NCBI GenBank assembly: GCA_949299185.1
Contig: CASFZR010000003.1
Span: forward strand, 1 to 64,000
Length of the DNA: 64,000 nt
Reading direction: 5' to 3'
Source: an uncultured Spirochaetales bacterium
Lineage (GTDB): Bacteria > Spirochaetota > Spirochaetia > Sphaerochaetales > Sphaerochaetaceae
Shown: positions 28,005-36,111 of the stretch, in pieces
Numbering within the stretch: position 1 is the first letter of the stretch
Layout: each line of letters opens with the position of its first letter
Program-made: the position numbers and the translations under genes
Notes under the pieces: model-generated
Database searches by the model: none
What the model was told of the DNA's origin: nothing
Seen by the model: only the letters and a program-made list of their open reading frames with translations

Positions 28005-29063
28005 ATGAAGGTTCTTCTGGGAATGTCCGGAGGGATAGACTCCTCCGTTGCCGCATATCTTCTGAAGCAGTCCGGCTATGATGTCGAGGGTGTCACGATG
28101 CTCATCTGGCGCCCCGATTCGCCGTATCCTGCGCCTGTGTCATCTACATCATGCTACTGCCCCGACAAGAGCGAGGATCTTGAGCGTATCGGACGTATCT
28201 GCTCCGAGCTTGGCATCAGCCATACGACGATCGATTGCTCCTTTGTCTTCGAGCGTGAGGTGCTTTCCAACTTCCGCTCAGAGTATATCTCGGGCCATAC
28301 GCCTAATCCCTGCATATGGTGCAACAGCCGCGTGAAGTTCGGCGCGATGCTGGACTATGCCCGGGATATGATACCATTCGATCTCTTCGCCACCGGCCAT
28401 TATGCCCGCATCACCCATGATGAAGAGAGCGGACGCTTCGTCCTCAGGCGCGCCAGAGACAGGGCGAAGGACCAGTCGTACTTCCTCTCACGCCTCTCGC
28501 AGGAGCAGCTTTCGCATACGCTCTTCCCGCTTGGGGATTACACGAAGGCCGAGATAAGGGCGCTCGATGAGAGCCTCGGCTTCCATGAGAAGGGCTCTCC
28601 TGAGAGCCAGGACTTCTATGGCTCCGATTACTCCGATCTCCTGATGCTCTCCGATAAGGACGGTGAGATAGTCCTGCCTGACGATACGGTGCTTGGCCAC
28701 CACCGGGGCTACTGGCACTACACGATAGGACAGCGGAAAGGGCTGGGAGTGGCCTATCATGAGCCGCTCTATGTGACAAGTATAATCCCTGAGGAGAACA
28801 AGGTAGTCGTGGCGACCGCTGAAGGAAGCGCCTCTTCCGCGCTTTCGGCCTATGACGTGGTCTATGGCGCCTCCGATCATTTCGATGACAGGGAGTATAC
28901 GGTGTGCATACGCAGCATGGATAAGGGAACGCCCGCCCATGTAGAAGCGACGGATGAGGGCTTCTCCGTGCATTTCTCAAGGCCGGTGAGGGGCATAGCT
29001 CCCGGACAGAGCGCCGTGGTCTATGATGGCGATGCCGTTGTCGCATCGGGGTTCATATCATGA
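28005..29063 (+). CDS. mnmA: tRNA 2-thiouridylase MnmA, variant lacking the usual second catalytic Cys
   Basis: 352 residues. It adds sulfur to U34 of tRNA Lys/Glu/Gln. PP-loop MSGGIDSSVAAYLL at the N-terminus, then CYCPDKSEDLERIGRICSEL, NPCIWCNSRVKFGAML (Cys103 and Cys106) and GQRKGLGV. In the classical enzyme a second catalytic Cys follows the S-Q-(D/E) triad; here the segment is SPESQDFYGSDYSDLL, with Phe204-Tyr205 at that place. The CxxC at 103-106 could instead hold an iron-sulfur cluster, as proposed for other thiolases (inference). An earlier in-frame ATG (27960) is rejected because it lies in the ligase gene. The stop overlaps the next start (ATGA). Confidence 0.9.
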   Translation: MKVLLGMSGGIDSSVAAYLLKQSGYDVEGVTMLIWRPDSPYPAPVSSTSCYCPDKSEDLERIGRICSELGISHTTIDCSFVFEREVLSNFRSEYISGHTPNPCIWCNSRVKFGAMLDYARDMIPFDLFATGHYARITHDEESGRFVLRRARDRAKDQSYFLSRLSQEQLSHTLFPLGDYTKAEIRALDESLGFHEKGSPESQDFYGSDYSDLLMLSDKDGEIVLPDDTVLGHHRGYWHYTIGQRKGLGVAYHEPLYVTSIIPEENKVVVATAEGSASSALSAYDVVYGASDHFDDREYTVCIRSMDKGTPAHVEATDEGFSVHFSRPVRGIAPGQSAVVYDGDAVVASGFIS

Positions 29064-29542
29064 GGCTGCGTAATGCCGATAGAGCGGAGGCCGTGGAGGT
29101 CTTCCGCATGATAGAGGAGCGTATCGCATGGATGGAGAGCTGTGGCAAGAGGTCGTGGAACAGCTCCGATTACCTTTCGATATTCCCCATTTCGTACTTC
29201 GAAATGATGGCTGACGAAGGCCTCTTGTACGTCCTCGTCGAAGGCGATGATATCCTCGCCGCCGCTGTCATCCTCGAGTCCGATGACAGATGGCCTGAGG
29301 GCGGAAGCGCCCTGTATATACACAATCTCGTGGCTCGGAGCGACAGCAGAGGGGCAGGACGGAAGCTTATCGAACACACCGAAGAGCTTGCGAGGAAGCG
29401 TGGGAAGGCCGAGATTCGCCTTGATGCCGCCACTGATAACGCATCCCTCCTTTCCTATTACCACGCTCAGGGATTCACCGATTCAGGCTTCTGTGCTGTC
29501 GGAACATATGAAGGCACGAGGCTGAGAAAGCTGTTATACTGA
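29060..29542 (+). CDS. GNAT-family N-acetyltransferase
   Basis: 160 residues. LYIHNLVARSDSRGAGRKLI contains the acetyl-CoA loop (R/Q-x-x-G-x-G/A type), and LDAATDNASLLSYYHAQGF is the typical motif B. The start overlaps the mnmA stop, so it is translationally coupled. The last codons contain TATACT, a possible promoter for nagB. Acceptor unknown. Confidence 0.85.
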   Translation: MRLRNADRAEAVEVFRMIEERIAWMESCGKRSWNSSDYLSIFPISYFEMMADEGLLYVLVEGDDILAAAVILESDDRWPEGGSALYIHNLVARSDSRGAGRKLIEHTEELARKRGKAEIRLDAATDNASLLSYYHAQGFTDSGFCAVGTYEGTRLRKLLY

Positions 29543-29557
29543 GAGAGGAGGTTCCCA

Positions 29558-30367
29558 ATGAGAGTAATAATAGAGTCCGATTACGACAGGATGTCGCTCT
29601 GGGCTGCAAGGTATATAGCGCGCAGGCTGAAGGAACATGCGAGGAGCGGCGAGAGCCGTCCGTTCGTGCTGGGCCTTCCCACCGGATCTTCCCCGATCGG
29701 GACATACAAGGAGCTTATAAGGCTCAACAAGGCTGGATTCATCTCATTCAAGAACGTCGTGACGTTCAATATGGATGAGTATGTAGGGCTTCCTGAGGAT
29801 CATGAGCAGAGCTATCACACGTTCATGAGGGAAAACTTCTTCAGCCATGTGGATATCCCGGCGGAGAACACCAACATGCTCGATGGCAACGCCGCCGATG
29901 TGGAGAAGGAGTGCCAGCGCTACGAGGAGAAGATCGCGTCGTATGGCGGCATAGACCTCTTCCTCGGTGGAATAGGGGCTGATGGGCATATCGCGTTCAA
30001 CGAGCCGTTCAGCTCGCTCTCATCGCGCACGAGATGCAAGACGCTCACCTATGACACCAAGGTGATGAACTCCCGCTTCTTCGATGGCAACATAGCGGCA
30101 GTGCCGTCTACCGCCCTTACCGTCGGCATCAAGACGATAACCGATGCCAAGGAGGTGATGATCCTCGTCAACGGACACTCGAAGTCACGCGCCCTGCAGC
30201 ATACGATAGAGGGCGGGGTGTCGCAGATGTGGACTGGCTCGGCGCTTCAGCTCCATCCTCGCGCGATCATCGTCTGCGATGAGGCGGCCTGCGATGAGCT
30301 TAAGGTCGGTACATACCGTTACTTCAAGGACATAGAGAGGGGTAACCTCGAACCGATGTCTATCTGA
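29558..30367 (+). CDS. nagB: glucosamine-6-phosphate deaminase
   Basis: 269 residues, near the E. coli length. Converts glucosamine-6-phosphate to fructose-6-phosphate and ammonia. [16 protein letters not shown] (phosphate loop), [10 protein letters not shown] (catalytic Asp), [14 protein letters not shown] (with active-site His) and the C-terminal YFKDIE are diagnostic. GAGGAGG precedes the ATG. No other amino-sugar gene is near. A textbook terminator follows. Confidence 0.97.
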   Translation: MRVIIESDYDRMSLWAARYIARRLKEHARSGESRPFVLGLPTGSSPIGTYKELIRLNKAGFISFKNVVTFNMDEYVGLPEDHEQSYHTFMRENFFSHVDIPAENTNMLDGNAADVEKECQRYEEKIASYGGIDLFLGGIGADGHIAFNEPFSSLSSRTRCKTLTYDTKVMNSRFFDGNIAAVPSTALTVGIKTITDAKEVMILVNGHSKSRALQHTIEGGVSQMWTGSALQLHPRAIIVCDEAACDELKVGTYRYFKDIERGNLEPMSI

Positions 30368-30375
30368 GATCGATG

Positions 30376-30403
30376 ACCCTGCTGAGCGTATCAGCAGGGT
30401 TTT
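30376..30403 (+). terminator. nagB rho-independent terminator
   Basis: ACCCTGCTGA (30376-30385) and TCAGCAGGGT (30391-30400), 5-nt loop, followed by T's (TTTTCCC including the last stem base). Confidence 0.85.
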
Positions 30404-30416
30404 CCCAAAGATAATC

Positions 30417-30448
30417 CTTATTATTTAATCATAATAAGAATCTTATTA
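30417..30448. repeat. alternating AT-rich inverted repeat
   Basis: CTTATTA (30417-30423), TAATAAG (30432-30438), CTTATTA (30442-30448): the middle arm can pair with either outer arm. It lies between two terminators of convergent genes; no function is evident. Confidence 0.4.
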
Positions 30449-30459
30449 CGGAATATAAA

Positions 30460-30481
30460 GGAAGGGATTTTTATCCCTTCC
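30460..30481 (-). terminator. terminator of the flavodoxin/DUF3793 operon
   Basis: GGAAGGGAT (30460-30468), four-base loop, ATCCCTTCC (30473-30481). On the minus strand it is followed by TTTATATTCC. Confidence 0.75.
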
Positions 30482-30487
30482 GCAAGC

Positions 30488-30904
30488 TTACAGGAGAGAA
30501 TCCGCAGCTTCCGCGAGTTCTGCCATTGCCGCATCATCCGGCGCTTCCTGGCATATCACGGGATCATGTGCGAGGATCGCTCCATCCGCCTTGCATCTTT
30601 CCTCCCAGTTCCTCATCCATTCGCCGTCGCCCCAGCCGTATGAGCCGAAGAGGATGATCTTCTTGCCGTTCAGGCTGTTTTCTATGGATGAGAACATCGG
30701 TTCGAACACATCCTCCTCCAGCACTTCCTGTCCCATCGCTGGGCATCCGAAGGCAATCGCATCATAGCTTCCGACTACGGCGTCGCTGAATGATTCCGGC
30801 GCTATCCTTTCGACCTCGGCCTTGCCTTGGAGAGCGTTCTCCACCGCATCTGCCATCGCCTCGGTATTACCGGTCCCTGAGTAATAGACTAACGCTATCT
30901 TCAT
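30488..30904 (-). CDS. flavodoxin
   Basis: 138 residues, a short-chain flavodoxin and one-electron carrier. The FMN phosphate loop is YYSGTGNTEAMA at residues 7-18; AFGCPAMGQEVLEED and LFGSYGWGDGEWMRNWEE are the isoalloxazine-flanking loops with aromatic residues. GGAGGA precedes the ATG. It is the second gene of an operon with a DUF3793 gene. Flavodoxin commonly replaces ferredoxin under iron shortage, which fits the iron-operator-like palindromes upstream of the operon (inference). Confidence 0.93.
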   Translation of the reverse strand: MKIALVYYSGTGNTEAMADAVENALQGKAEVERIAPESFSDAVVGSYDAIAFGCPAMGQEVLEEDVFEPMFSSIENSLNGKKIILFGSYGWGDGEWMRNWEERCKADGAILAHDPVICQEAPDDAAMAELAEAADSLL

Positions 30905-30925
30905 ATATTCCTCCTAAAATCGTTA

Positions 30926-31465
30926 TCAGGCTGTGATGCAGAGTCGTTCCAGCGGCACGCCTCTGCGGTATGATCTGAGATATACTTGGCGGCATTTCTC
31001 ATAGATTCCCTGTATATGAGCCGCCTTCTCTATGTCGCTATAGACCTTCCATAGCCCTGAGTATGCGTAGCCTCTGCCTCCATTCCTGATGAAGCCTTCG
31101 ACATCGAGCGGCGGATAGGAGAGGAAGAGTCCGACCTCATGGGGGAAGTCGGTGGAGCGAAAGCGCTTCCTCAGGTGGGTGAGAAGCTCATCAAGGGTAG
31201 CGCCCTCTGGATAGCCAAGCATCTGTAGGAGCCTCTGCGCCGTCTCGTCCTGCAGTTCCTCCCAGAGCCTCTTCCTCCTATATACCAGAAGAAGCTTCTC
31301 TTCCTTGGCGTTTGTCAGCGTCAGGAAGGACAGGCCCTTTCCCTCCAGTTCCCTGCGTGAGAAGCTTCCTTTTCCTGAGAGGCTTCTCAGGGATATGAGC
31401 GAGCCTCCCTTCATTGCGGCGAGGGTGGGAGAGGAGTGGGTAACAAGCAGATCTGAGAGTGTCAT
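30926..31465 (-). CDS. DUF3793-family protein
   Basis: 179 residues from the ATG placed 5 nt after GGAGG; an upstream in-frame ATG (31483) sits inside the operator palindrome and is rejected. VTHSSPTLAAMKGGSLISL near the start, and FPHEVGLFLSYPPLDVEGFI followed by GLWKVYSDIEKAAHIQGIYE, are the conserved DUF3793 blocks. The family has no assigned function but in clostridia often lies beside flavodoxin and ferrous-iron transport genes, as it does here with flavodoxin. Probably cytosolic. Confidence 0.88.
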   Translation of the reverse strand: MTLSDLLVTHSSPTLAAMKGGSLISLRSLSGKGSFSRRELEGKGLSFLTLTNAKEEKLLLVYRRKRLWEELQDETAQRLLQMLGYPEGATLDELLTHLRKRFRSTDFPHEVGLFLSYPPLDVEGFIRNGGRGYAYSGLWKVYSDIEKAAHIQGIYEKCRQVYLRSYRRGVPLERLCITA

Positions 31466-31475
31466 CATCGCCTCC

Positions 31476-31525
31476 GTTAGCATATGCTAACTGAAATATA
31501 GCATATTAGTTAGTCTTTGCTAACT
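31476..31525 (-). promoter_or_regulatory. DUF3793-flavodoxin promoter flanked by two GTTAGC-type operators
   Basis: Operator 1: GTTAGCATATGCTAAC (31476-31491), a perfect 16-nt palindrome. Operator 2: AGTTAG-tctttg-CTAACT (31508-31525). Between them the minus strand has an extended -10, TGC-TATATT (31495-31503). Operator 2 covers the -35 and operator 1 the start site, the classic position for repression. Homologous to the site at 26001-26016. Confidence 0.7.
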
Positions 31526-31603
31526 ACTTTTGTGCTTTTTCCTGAGGATTTTCCCTGCGATTGTGGGATAATCACAGCGGAAGGGATTGTAGAGAGTGAG
31601 TAG

Positions 31604-32149
31604 ATGAATAGAAGAAGAGTAGGGGTGATTGGCAGCCTTAACGTGGATTATGTCTCATACGTAAGGGATAATCCGAGAAAAGGCGAGACGATACTGGCTG
31701 ATGATTTCTCCATCGTTCCCGGCGGCAAGGGGGCGAACCAGGCCTTTGCCCTGGGCCGGATAGGCTGTGATGTTTCCATGTTCGGCCTTGTGGGCGATGA
31801 TGATAACGGGAAGCTGGAATTGGCTAATCTCGAATCTGCCGGCGTTGATATCAGCGGCGTTGAAAGATGCGAGGCTCCTACCGGGCTGGCCTTGATCACT
31901 GTGACGGAGGATGGGGACAATAGCATCATCGTCGTGCAGGGGGCGAACAGGAAGGTAGATAAGGCATATATTGACAGGAGATTCGCCGAAATCTGCCAGT
32001 GTGATATCCTCATATTCCAGATGGAGATACCCCTAGAGACCGTCCTGTATGCGGCGAGGAGGCTCAAGGAAGCGGGCAAGGTTGTGATCCTAGATCCTGC
32101 TCCCGTTCCTGATGATTTCCCCGATGAGCTACTCCTGCATGTCGATTAC
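31604..32149 (+). pseudogene. rbsK: ribokinase, 5' part (disrupted by a TnpB element)
   Basis: The first 182 codons of a PfkB-family sugar kinase: GVIGSLNVDYVSYV, then PGGKGANQAFALGRIG (substrate-binding Gly-rich motif) and VQGANRKVD. The frame runs normally to LLHVDY (ending 32149) and then enters the inserted element, which would add a few foreign residues and a stop at 32188. Joined in frame to 33770-34156 it gives about 310 residues, a normal ribokinase length, so only the insertion breaks the gene. A GAGTGAG ribosome site is present and GATAAT lies upstream. Confidence 0.9.
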
Positions 32150-32150
32150 G

Positions 32151-33398
32151 TCAACGACCTTCAGGACAAGCCTTGGGCTTGGACGTGAGCGTTTTACCCA
32201 CAGGCTCCGTTTCCGGTCTGCCTGTGGCACCCCATCCATACGGCTGATTGACTGCAGCCTGCCCGGATTGCTGGACCCAGGTAATGTAGTTGTCGCGGAT
32301 GTTGATGGCGGCATTCGTGTCGGCATGCATCCTGCGGCCGCAATGCCTGCATGTGTATCTGTTCCCCTTCCTCGAAGCCTTGTCTATCGTCTTGCACACC
32401 GAGCATTTCTGGCTCGTATAGCGCGCATCCACGAACTCGACCCTTATGCCGTTCATCTGGCACTTGTATGTAAGCTTGAACTCAAGGTCGGAGTACGACC
32501 AGTTGGATAGCCATTTCCTCATGGTCTTATTACTCTTTCCTTTCAGTCTCAGCATGCTCATGGATGACAGGTCCTCAAGGACGTATGCGGATACATCCTC
32601 ATCAGCATTGGCAAGCCTCTTGGAAATGCGGTGGTTCTGATCATGGACAAACCTCTTCTCGCAGCCGGAGATGGCCTTAAGCCTCCTCTTCGCGCTGCGG
32701 GTGCCTTTCTCCTGCAGCTCAGAGCGCACATGGTCGTATTTCCTCTTGACCCGCCTTATATCCTTCGCTCCATAGTGGACACCATCAGAGGTCGTCACGA
32801 TGTTATACACACCCCTGTCCAGTCCCACTATCTTCCCATCATTGTTCTCTTCAATTACAGCATCGGGGCATTCGTAGATGAGATTGACGAACACCCTTCC
32901 TTTCCTGTCCATCCCTATGTTCGCTCCCTTGGGCTTCCATCCGTCCGTTTCAGGATAGCGCTCAATGAAGAACTCCGGAATCGTTATTATTGTCCTTATC
33001 CTCCTGTCACATGTGCTGAAGGTGAGCTGGGAGCCGCGGAGCGTGATGGTGCGCACGTCATAGCGCATCGTACAGCCCTCCCTCATCGATGGCCTTCTCA
33101 TCCTCTCGGCCTTCTTAGGATGCTTCTGCCTCAGCTTCGTCCTCTTCACGTTCCAGGTCTTGACAGCCTCCACCGCGACATCACGGGCGCACTGTATGAG
33201 ACCTGTAGGAAGAGTCGGGCACTCCTCCTTCATCCTCTCATACTGCTCCCTGTGGAGAAACCCCTTGGATGTGCTGTTGTTGTTGATAAGGCACTCTGCC
33301 GACATGTTGAAGGCCCTCGCATACTGCTTCCTCGTCTCCACCACGGCGGAGACCTCCTTGTCAGTGAGCCTAGGGAAGACAGTGATCGACCTTCTCAT
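32151..33398 (-). CDS. tnpB: TnpB, RNA-guided RuvC nuclease of the IS605 family
   Basis: 415 residues. The RuvC-like catalytic acids appear intact: Asp194 in GLDRGVYNI, Glu275 in VLEDLSSM, Asp360 in HADTNAAIN. A Cys4 zinc ribbon is present (CSVCKTID, then CRHCG: Cys332, 335, 350, 353). Length and order match active TnpB proteins. The stop codon lies one base inside the deduced element end, so the guide RNA scaffold would lie mostly within the tnpB 3' coding region. The promoter TTGCGT-N17-TAAACT ends 6 nt before the ATG, and no ribosome site is seen. Confidence 0.9.
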   Translation of the reverse strand: MRRSITVFPRLTDKEVSAVVETRKQYARAFNMSAECLINNNSTSKGFLHREQYERMKEECPTLPTGLIQCARDVAVEAVKTWNVKRTKLRQKHPKKAERMRRPSMREGCTMRYDVRTITLRGSQLTFSTCDRRIRTIITIPEFFIERYPETDGWKPKGANIGMDRKGRVFVNLIYECPDAVIEENNDGKIVGLDRGVYNIVTTSDGVHYGAKDIRRVKRKYDHVRSELQEKGTRSAKRRLKAISGCEKRFVHDQNHRISKRLANADEDVSAYVLEDLSSMSMLRLKGKSNKTMRKWLSNWSYSDLEFKLTYKCQMNGIRVEFVDARYTSQKCSVCKTIDKASRKGNRYTCRHCGRRMHADTNAAINIRDNYITWVQQSGQAAVNQPYGWGATGRPETEPVGKTLTSKPKACPEGR

Positions 33399-33404
33399 AT
33401 CCAG

Positions 33405-33433
33405 AGTTTACAGCAATGCGCCAGGTAACGCAA
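33405..33433 (-). promoter_or_regulatory. tnpB promoter, leaderless arrangement
   Basis: On the minus strand TTGCGT (33428-33433), 17 nt, TAAACT (33405-33410), then six bases to the ATG at 33398. Confidence 0.55.
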
Positions 33434-33769
33434 CACGTTACCGGATGTTCTCCGATCATCCCCGAGGCAGGAAGGATGCATGTTCTGGGATCAGGAACCA
33501 GGGAAAGCGCGAAGAGGTGAACATGTCGAAGCCAAGCATGATAGAATCCTAATGATAAGTAAGCGAAGGGGTGCAGGACTGATTGCCATTGCCGTCATCG
33601 CACTGTTCATATCACTCGATCCGCCAAGGCAGTACTTCCTGCCCGGGCCGATTGCCCTTGACTGTCTTCTCTTCTTCGGATGGTGTTTCCTTTCACATCT
33701 TGGGAGTCTTGGACTTTGCCGCATTCATCCTGCAGGACAAGCCTGGCAGGTTTTCTGGAGGCATACTTT
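33434..33769. other. non-coding left-end region of the TnpB element
   Basis: About 336 nt with no convincing gene. An open frame of about 73 codons from ATG 33552 encodes a hydrophobic stretch but has no ribosome site. CCTGC and GCAGG flank the CAGGACAAGCCT repeat near 33728-33748 and could form the left-end hairpin. It may include the remains of a lost tnpA gene, but no TnpA motif is readable. Confidence 0.4.
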
Positions 33770-34156
33770 ATAAAGCCGAACGAGACCGAACTGGCGCGGC
33801 TGTCTGGATCGCAGGGAGATGGATTCTCCATCGAGGAAGCCTGCCATAGGCTTATCGACAGAGGCGCTCGCTGCATTCTGGCCAGCGCGGGGCCTGATGG
33901 CGCGTTCTGCATGGACCGAAGCGGTGTCTTGAGGCATTTCCCCTCCTATGATGTCGATGTTGTAGACACCACCGCAGCCGGAGACAGCTTCACGGCTTCC
34001 TTTGCCTATGGCATCGCAAGCGGATTCTCCTTCGATGACTCTGTGAGGCTTGCTGTGGAGGTATCTACGGCTGTCGTGCAGAGGAAGGGAGCCCAGTCCT
34101 CCATACCTGAGAGAGGCGAGTTACTGACTATGATAGAAAGGCTCGGTATCCATTAG
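33770..34156 (+). pseudogene. rbsK: ribokinase, 3' part
   Basis: Codons for about 128 residues beginning IKPNETELARLSG, the segment that in ribokinases follows directly after the VDY motif ending the 5' part. It contains ILASAGPDGAFCMDRSGV and the catalytic DTTAAGDSFTASFAYGIASG with the general-base Asp. No frameshift or internal stop is present, so the insertion looks recent. A hairpin follows the stop. Confidence 0.9.
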
Positions 34157-34163
34157 GAAGGAA

Positions 34164-34191
34164 TCAGGGATCGCCATCTGGCAATCCCTGA
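34164..34191. terminator. bidirectional terminator between rbsK and the DUF362 gene
   Basis: TCAGGGAT (34164-34171) and ATCCCTGA (34184-34191), with an inner GCC-ATCT-GGC stem. Confidence 0.6.
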
Positions 34192-34199
34192 CCAATTGC

Positions 34200-35303
34200 T
34201 TATTTGATCGTTATCAGATCATACTCCATCGTTCCGAGCCCTATGCTCTGGGCGTACTCTAGGCCCTGCTTCCAGCTCGTGGTCGGGTGGATGTCATCGA
34301 AATGGTCATGGTGTGTATGCTCAGATTCCGAGAGCATCGTGTTCGGGTTGACCGGCATCCTGTTCACCGCGTCGGCACAGGCCTTGTCGAGTGCCACTGG
34401 GTCGAATGAGGCGAATATGCCGATGTTCGGCACGATCGGGGCATCGTTCTCGTTGTGGCAGTCGCAGTTGGGTGAGATATCAGCGGCAATCGCGATATGG
34501 AACTGCGGGCGGCCCTGGACGACTGCCTTCGCGTACTCCATCATGCGGCAGTTAAGCTCCTCGTTGGAGTTATCCGCACCAGCCGTGATCGCGTCCTTCG
34601 GGCAGATCGCGATACAGCGGCCGCAGCCTACGCACTTATCATGATCGATACGGCACTTCCCGTTGATGAACTCCTGAGCTGAGTGCGCGCAGATCCTCTC
34701 GCAGCGGCGGCAGCCTATGCAAAGCTCCTCCTTCACCAGCGGCTTTCCTGCGGCGTGCATCTCCATCTTGCCCCGCCTTGAGCCGGAGCCCATGCCGATG
34801 TTCTTCAGCGCCCCTCCGAATCCTGTGGATTCATGGCCCTTGAAGTGGGAGAGGGAGATGAGGATGTCCGCATCCATTATAGCGCGGCCGATCTTCGCCT
34901 CATGGACGTATCTGCCATCTACCGGAACCTCTACCTCATCATTTCCCTTGAGTCCGTCCGCTATGATCACATGGCAGCCGGTCGTAAGGGGCGTAAAACC
35001 GTTCTCATCAGCGCTCACCAGATGCTCAAGGGCGTTCTTGCGGCCACCGACGTAGAGCGTGTTGCAGTCCGTGAGGAATGGCTTTCCTCCAAGCCTCTTG
35101 ACCTCATCAGCGACGCATCTGGCCCAGTTGGGGCGGAGGAAGGCGAGGTTTCCCGGCTCCCCGAAATGCATCTTGATCGCGACGAAATGATCGTTGAAGT
35201 CGATTGTCTCTATTCCGGCCGCCCTCATCACCTTCCTGAGCTTGTCAAGGAGGCTGTTGCCGAAACCCGTCCTCATGTCTGAGAAGAATACATCGCTAGC
35301 CAT
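34200..35303 (-). CDS. DUF362-family protein with a 2[4Fe-4S] ferredoxin domain
   Basis: 367 residues, cytosolic. Residues about 1-190 are the DUF362 domain (HFVAIKMHFGEPGNLAFLRP, DADILISLSHFKGHESTGFG). Two [4Fe-4S] motifs follow: CIGCRRCERIC and CVGCGRCIAICP (about 197-240). A further Cys/His stretch SPNCDCHNENDAP and DPVALDKACADAVNRM lies near the C-terminus. The family is widespread in anaerobes with unproven electron-transfer or redox roles. The ATG is one base after the GDPD stop; the two probably share an operon with the TrmJ-like gene. Confidence 0.9.
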   Translation of the reverse strand: MASDVFFSDMRTGFGNSLLDKLRKVMRAAGIETIDFNDHFVAIKMHFGEPGNLAFLRPNWARCVADEVKRLGGKPFLTDCNTLYVGGRKNALEHLVSADENGFTPLTTGCHVIIADGLKGNDEVEVPVDGRYVHEAKIGRAIMDADILISLSHFKGHESTGFGGALKNIGMGSGSRRGKMEMHAAGKPLVKEELCIGCRRCERICAHSAQEFINGKCRIDHDKCVGCGRCIAICPKDAITAGADNSNEELNCRMMEYAKAVVQGRPQFHIAIAADISPNCDCHNENDAPIVPNIGIFASFDPVALDKACADAVNRMPVNPNTMLSESEHTHHDHFDDIHPTTSWKQGLEYAQSIGLGTMEYDLITIK

Positions 35304-35304
35304 G

Positions 35305-36111
35305 TCAGTTCCTTATCCCCATCTCCTCGGCGACCTTTATCAGCAGCCTTGGAGTATCGGTCATTATCGTATCGACGCCCATCGAGTAGAGGCGCTTCAT
35401 CTCCTCTTCCTCGTTTATCGTCCAGACCATCACTATAGCCCCTCGCTTATGCATCTCGCGCACGAAGCGCTCCGTCACGATCGTTATCCCATACTGCCTT
35501 ACTGGTATCTGGAAGATGATCTTCCTGTCGAATGAACGTGGCAGCGCTCCTATCTTGCCTCTCAGCACCAGAGGTACCACTTCCTTGGTCGTGATCGACG
35601 TGAGGATATCAGGGGCGGCAGCTCTCAGGCGCTTCAGGTTCTCGTAATGGAAGGATGCGACGCAGATGCGCTTCTCCGCCTTATGGGCCCGTATCACAGA
35701 AAGGAAGCGCTCGACTATATCGGGCTCCTGGCTCTTGAGGTCTATGTTGAAGCGCTCATCAGGACAGGCCTCAAGCGCCTCTGAGAGCGTTGCCAGCCTT
35801 ACCCCTTTTCCCCTGAATGGATAGCTCCTGCCTCCATCCGTGGTGAATGTGTATCCGGCGTCGTATCGCTTCAGCTCCTCAAGCGTATGGCTCTCTATCG
35901 TCCCAGAGCCATCGGTGTTCCTCTCAAGCGTCGGATCGTGCCATATGACGATCTCCCCATCCTTCGAGAGATGGACATCCGTCTCTATCACATCGATACC
36001 GAGGGAGACCGCGCTCCGGAAGGCCTCGAGCGTGTTCTCGGGGAAGTAGGCCGAATCGCCGCGATGGGCAACCACGCGCGGCATGGGATCGAGGAAATCA
36101 GGACTCATCAT
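35305..36111 (-). CDS. glycerophosphodiester phosphodiesterase
   Basis: 268 residues. PRVVAHRGDSAYFPENTLEAF (with catalytic HRG and Glu) and VIETDVHLSKDGEIVIWHDP (Asp/Glu metal ligands and His) are the GDPD signature; FNIDLKSQEPDIVERF follows. No signal peptide, so it is cytosolic and probably recycles glycerophosphodiesters to glycerol-3-phosphate. ATG 36111 overlaps the end of the upstream methyltransferase gene by 14 nt with a G-rich ribosome site; ATG 36108 is the alternative. The frame is open upstream but only inside that gene. Confidence 0.93.
   Translation of the reverse strand: MMSPDFLDPMPRVVAHRGDSAYFPENTLEAFRSAVSLGIDVIETDVHLSKDGEIVIWHDPTLERNTDGSGTIESHTLEELKRYDAGYTFTTDGGRSYPFRGKGVRLATLSEALEACPDERFNIDLKSQEPDIVERFLSVIRAHKAEKRICVASFHYENLKRLRAAAPDILTSITTKEVVPLVLRGKIGALPRSFDRKIIFQIPVRQYGITIVTERFVREMHKRGAIVMVWTINEEEEMKRLYSMGVDTIMTDTPRLLIKVAEEMGIRN

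Larger units (their letters stand above)
32150..33769 (-). mobile_element. IS200/IS605-family element carrying only tnpB
   Basis: 1620 nt inserted in rbsK. The boundaries follow from restoring the kinase frame (TAC | ATA AAG): left edge after TTAC (32146-32149), right edge before ATAAAG (33770). There is no target duplication, as expected for this family. Read on the minus strand, the uninterrupted target is TTTAT followed by GTAATCGACATG. A hairpin CAAGCC-TTG-GGCTTG (32167-32181) lies near the tnpB-3' end, and a 12-nt direct repeat CAGGACAAGCCT occurs near both ends (32162-32173 and 33733-33744). No tnpA transposase is present. Confidence 0.82.

Noticed and set aside
32162..33744. CAGGACAAGCCT direct repeats as a target-site duplication
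   Set aside because: Both copies lie inside the deduced element, and IS200/IS605 elements do not duplicate their targets.
33480..33773. Short hydrophobic open frames in the element's left end
   Set aside because: No ribosome site, no conserved pattern, and they overlap the structural left end of the TnpB element.
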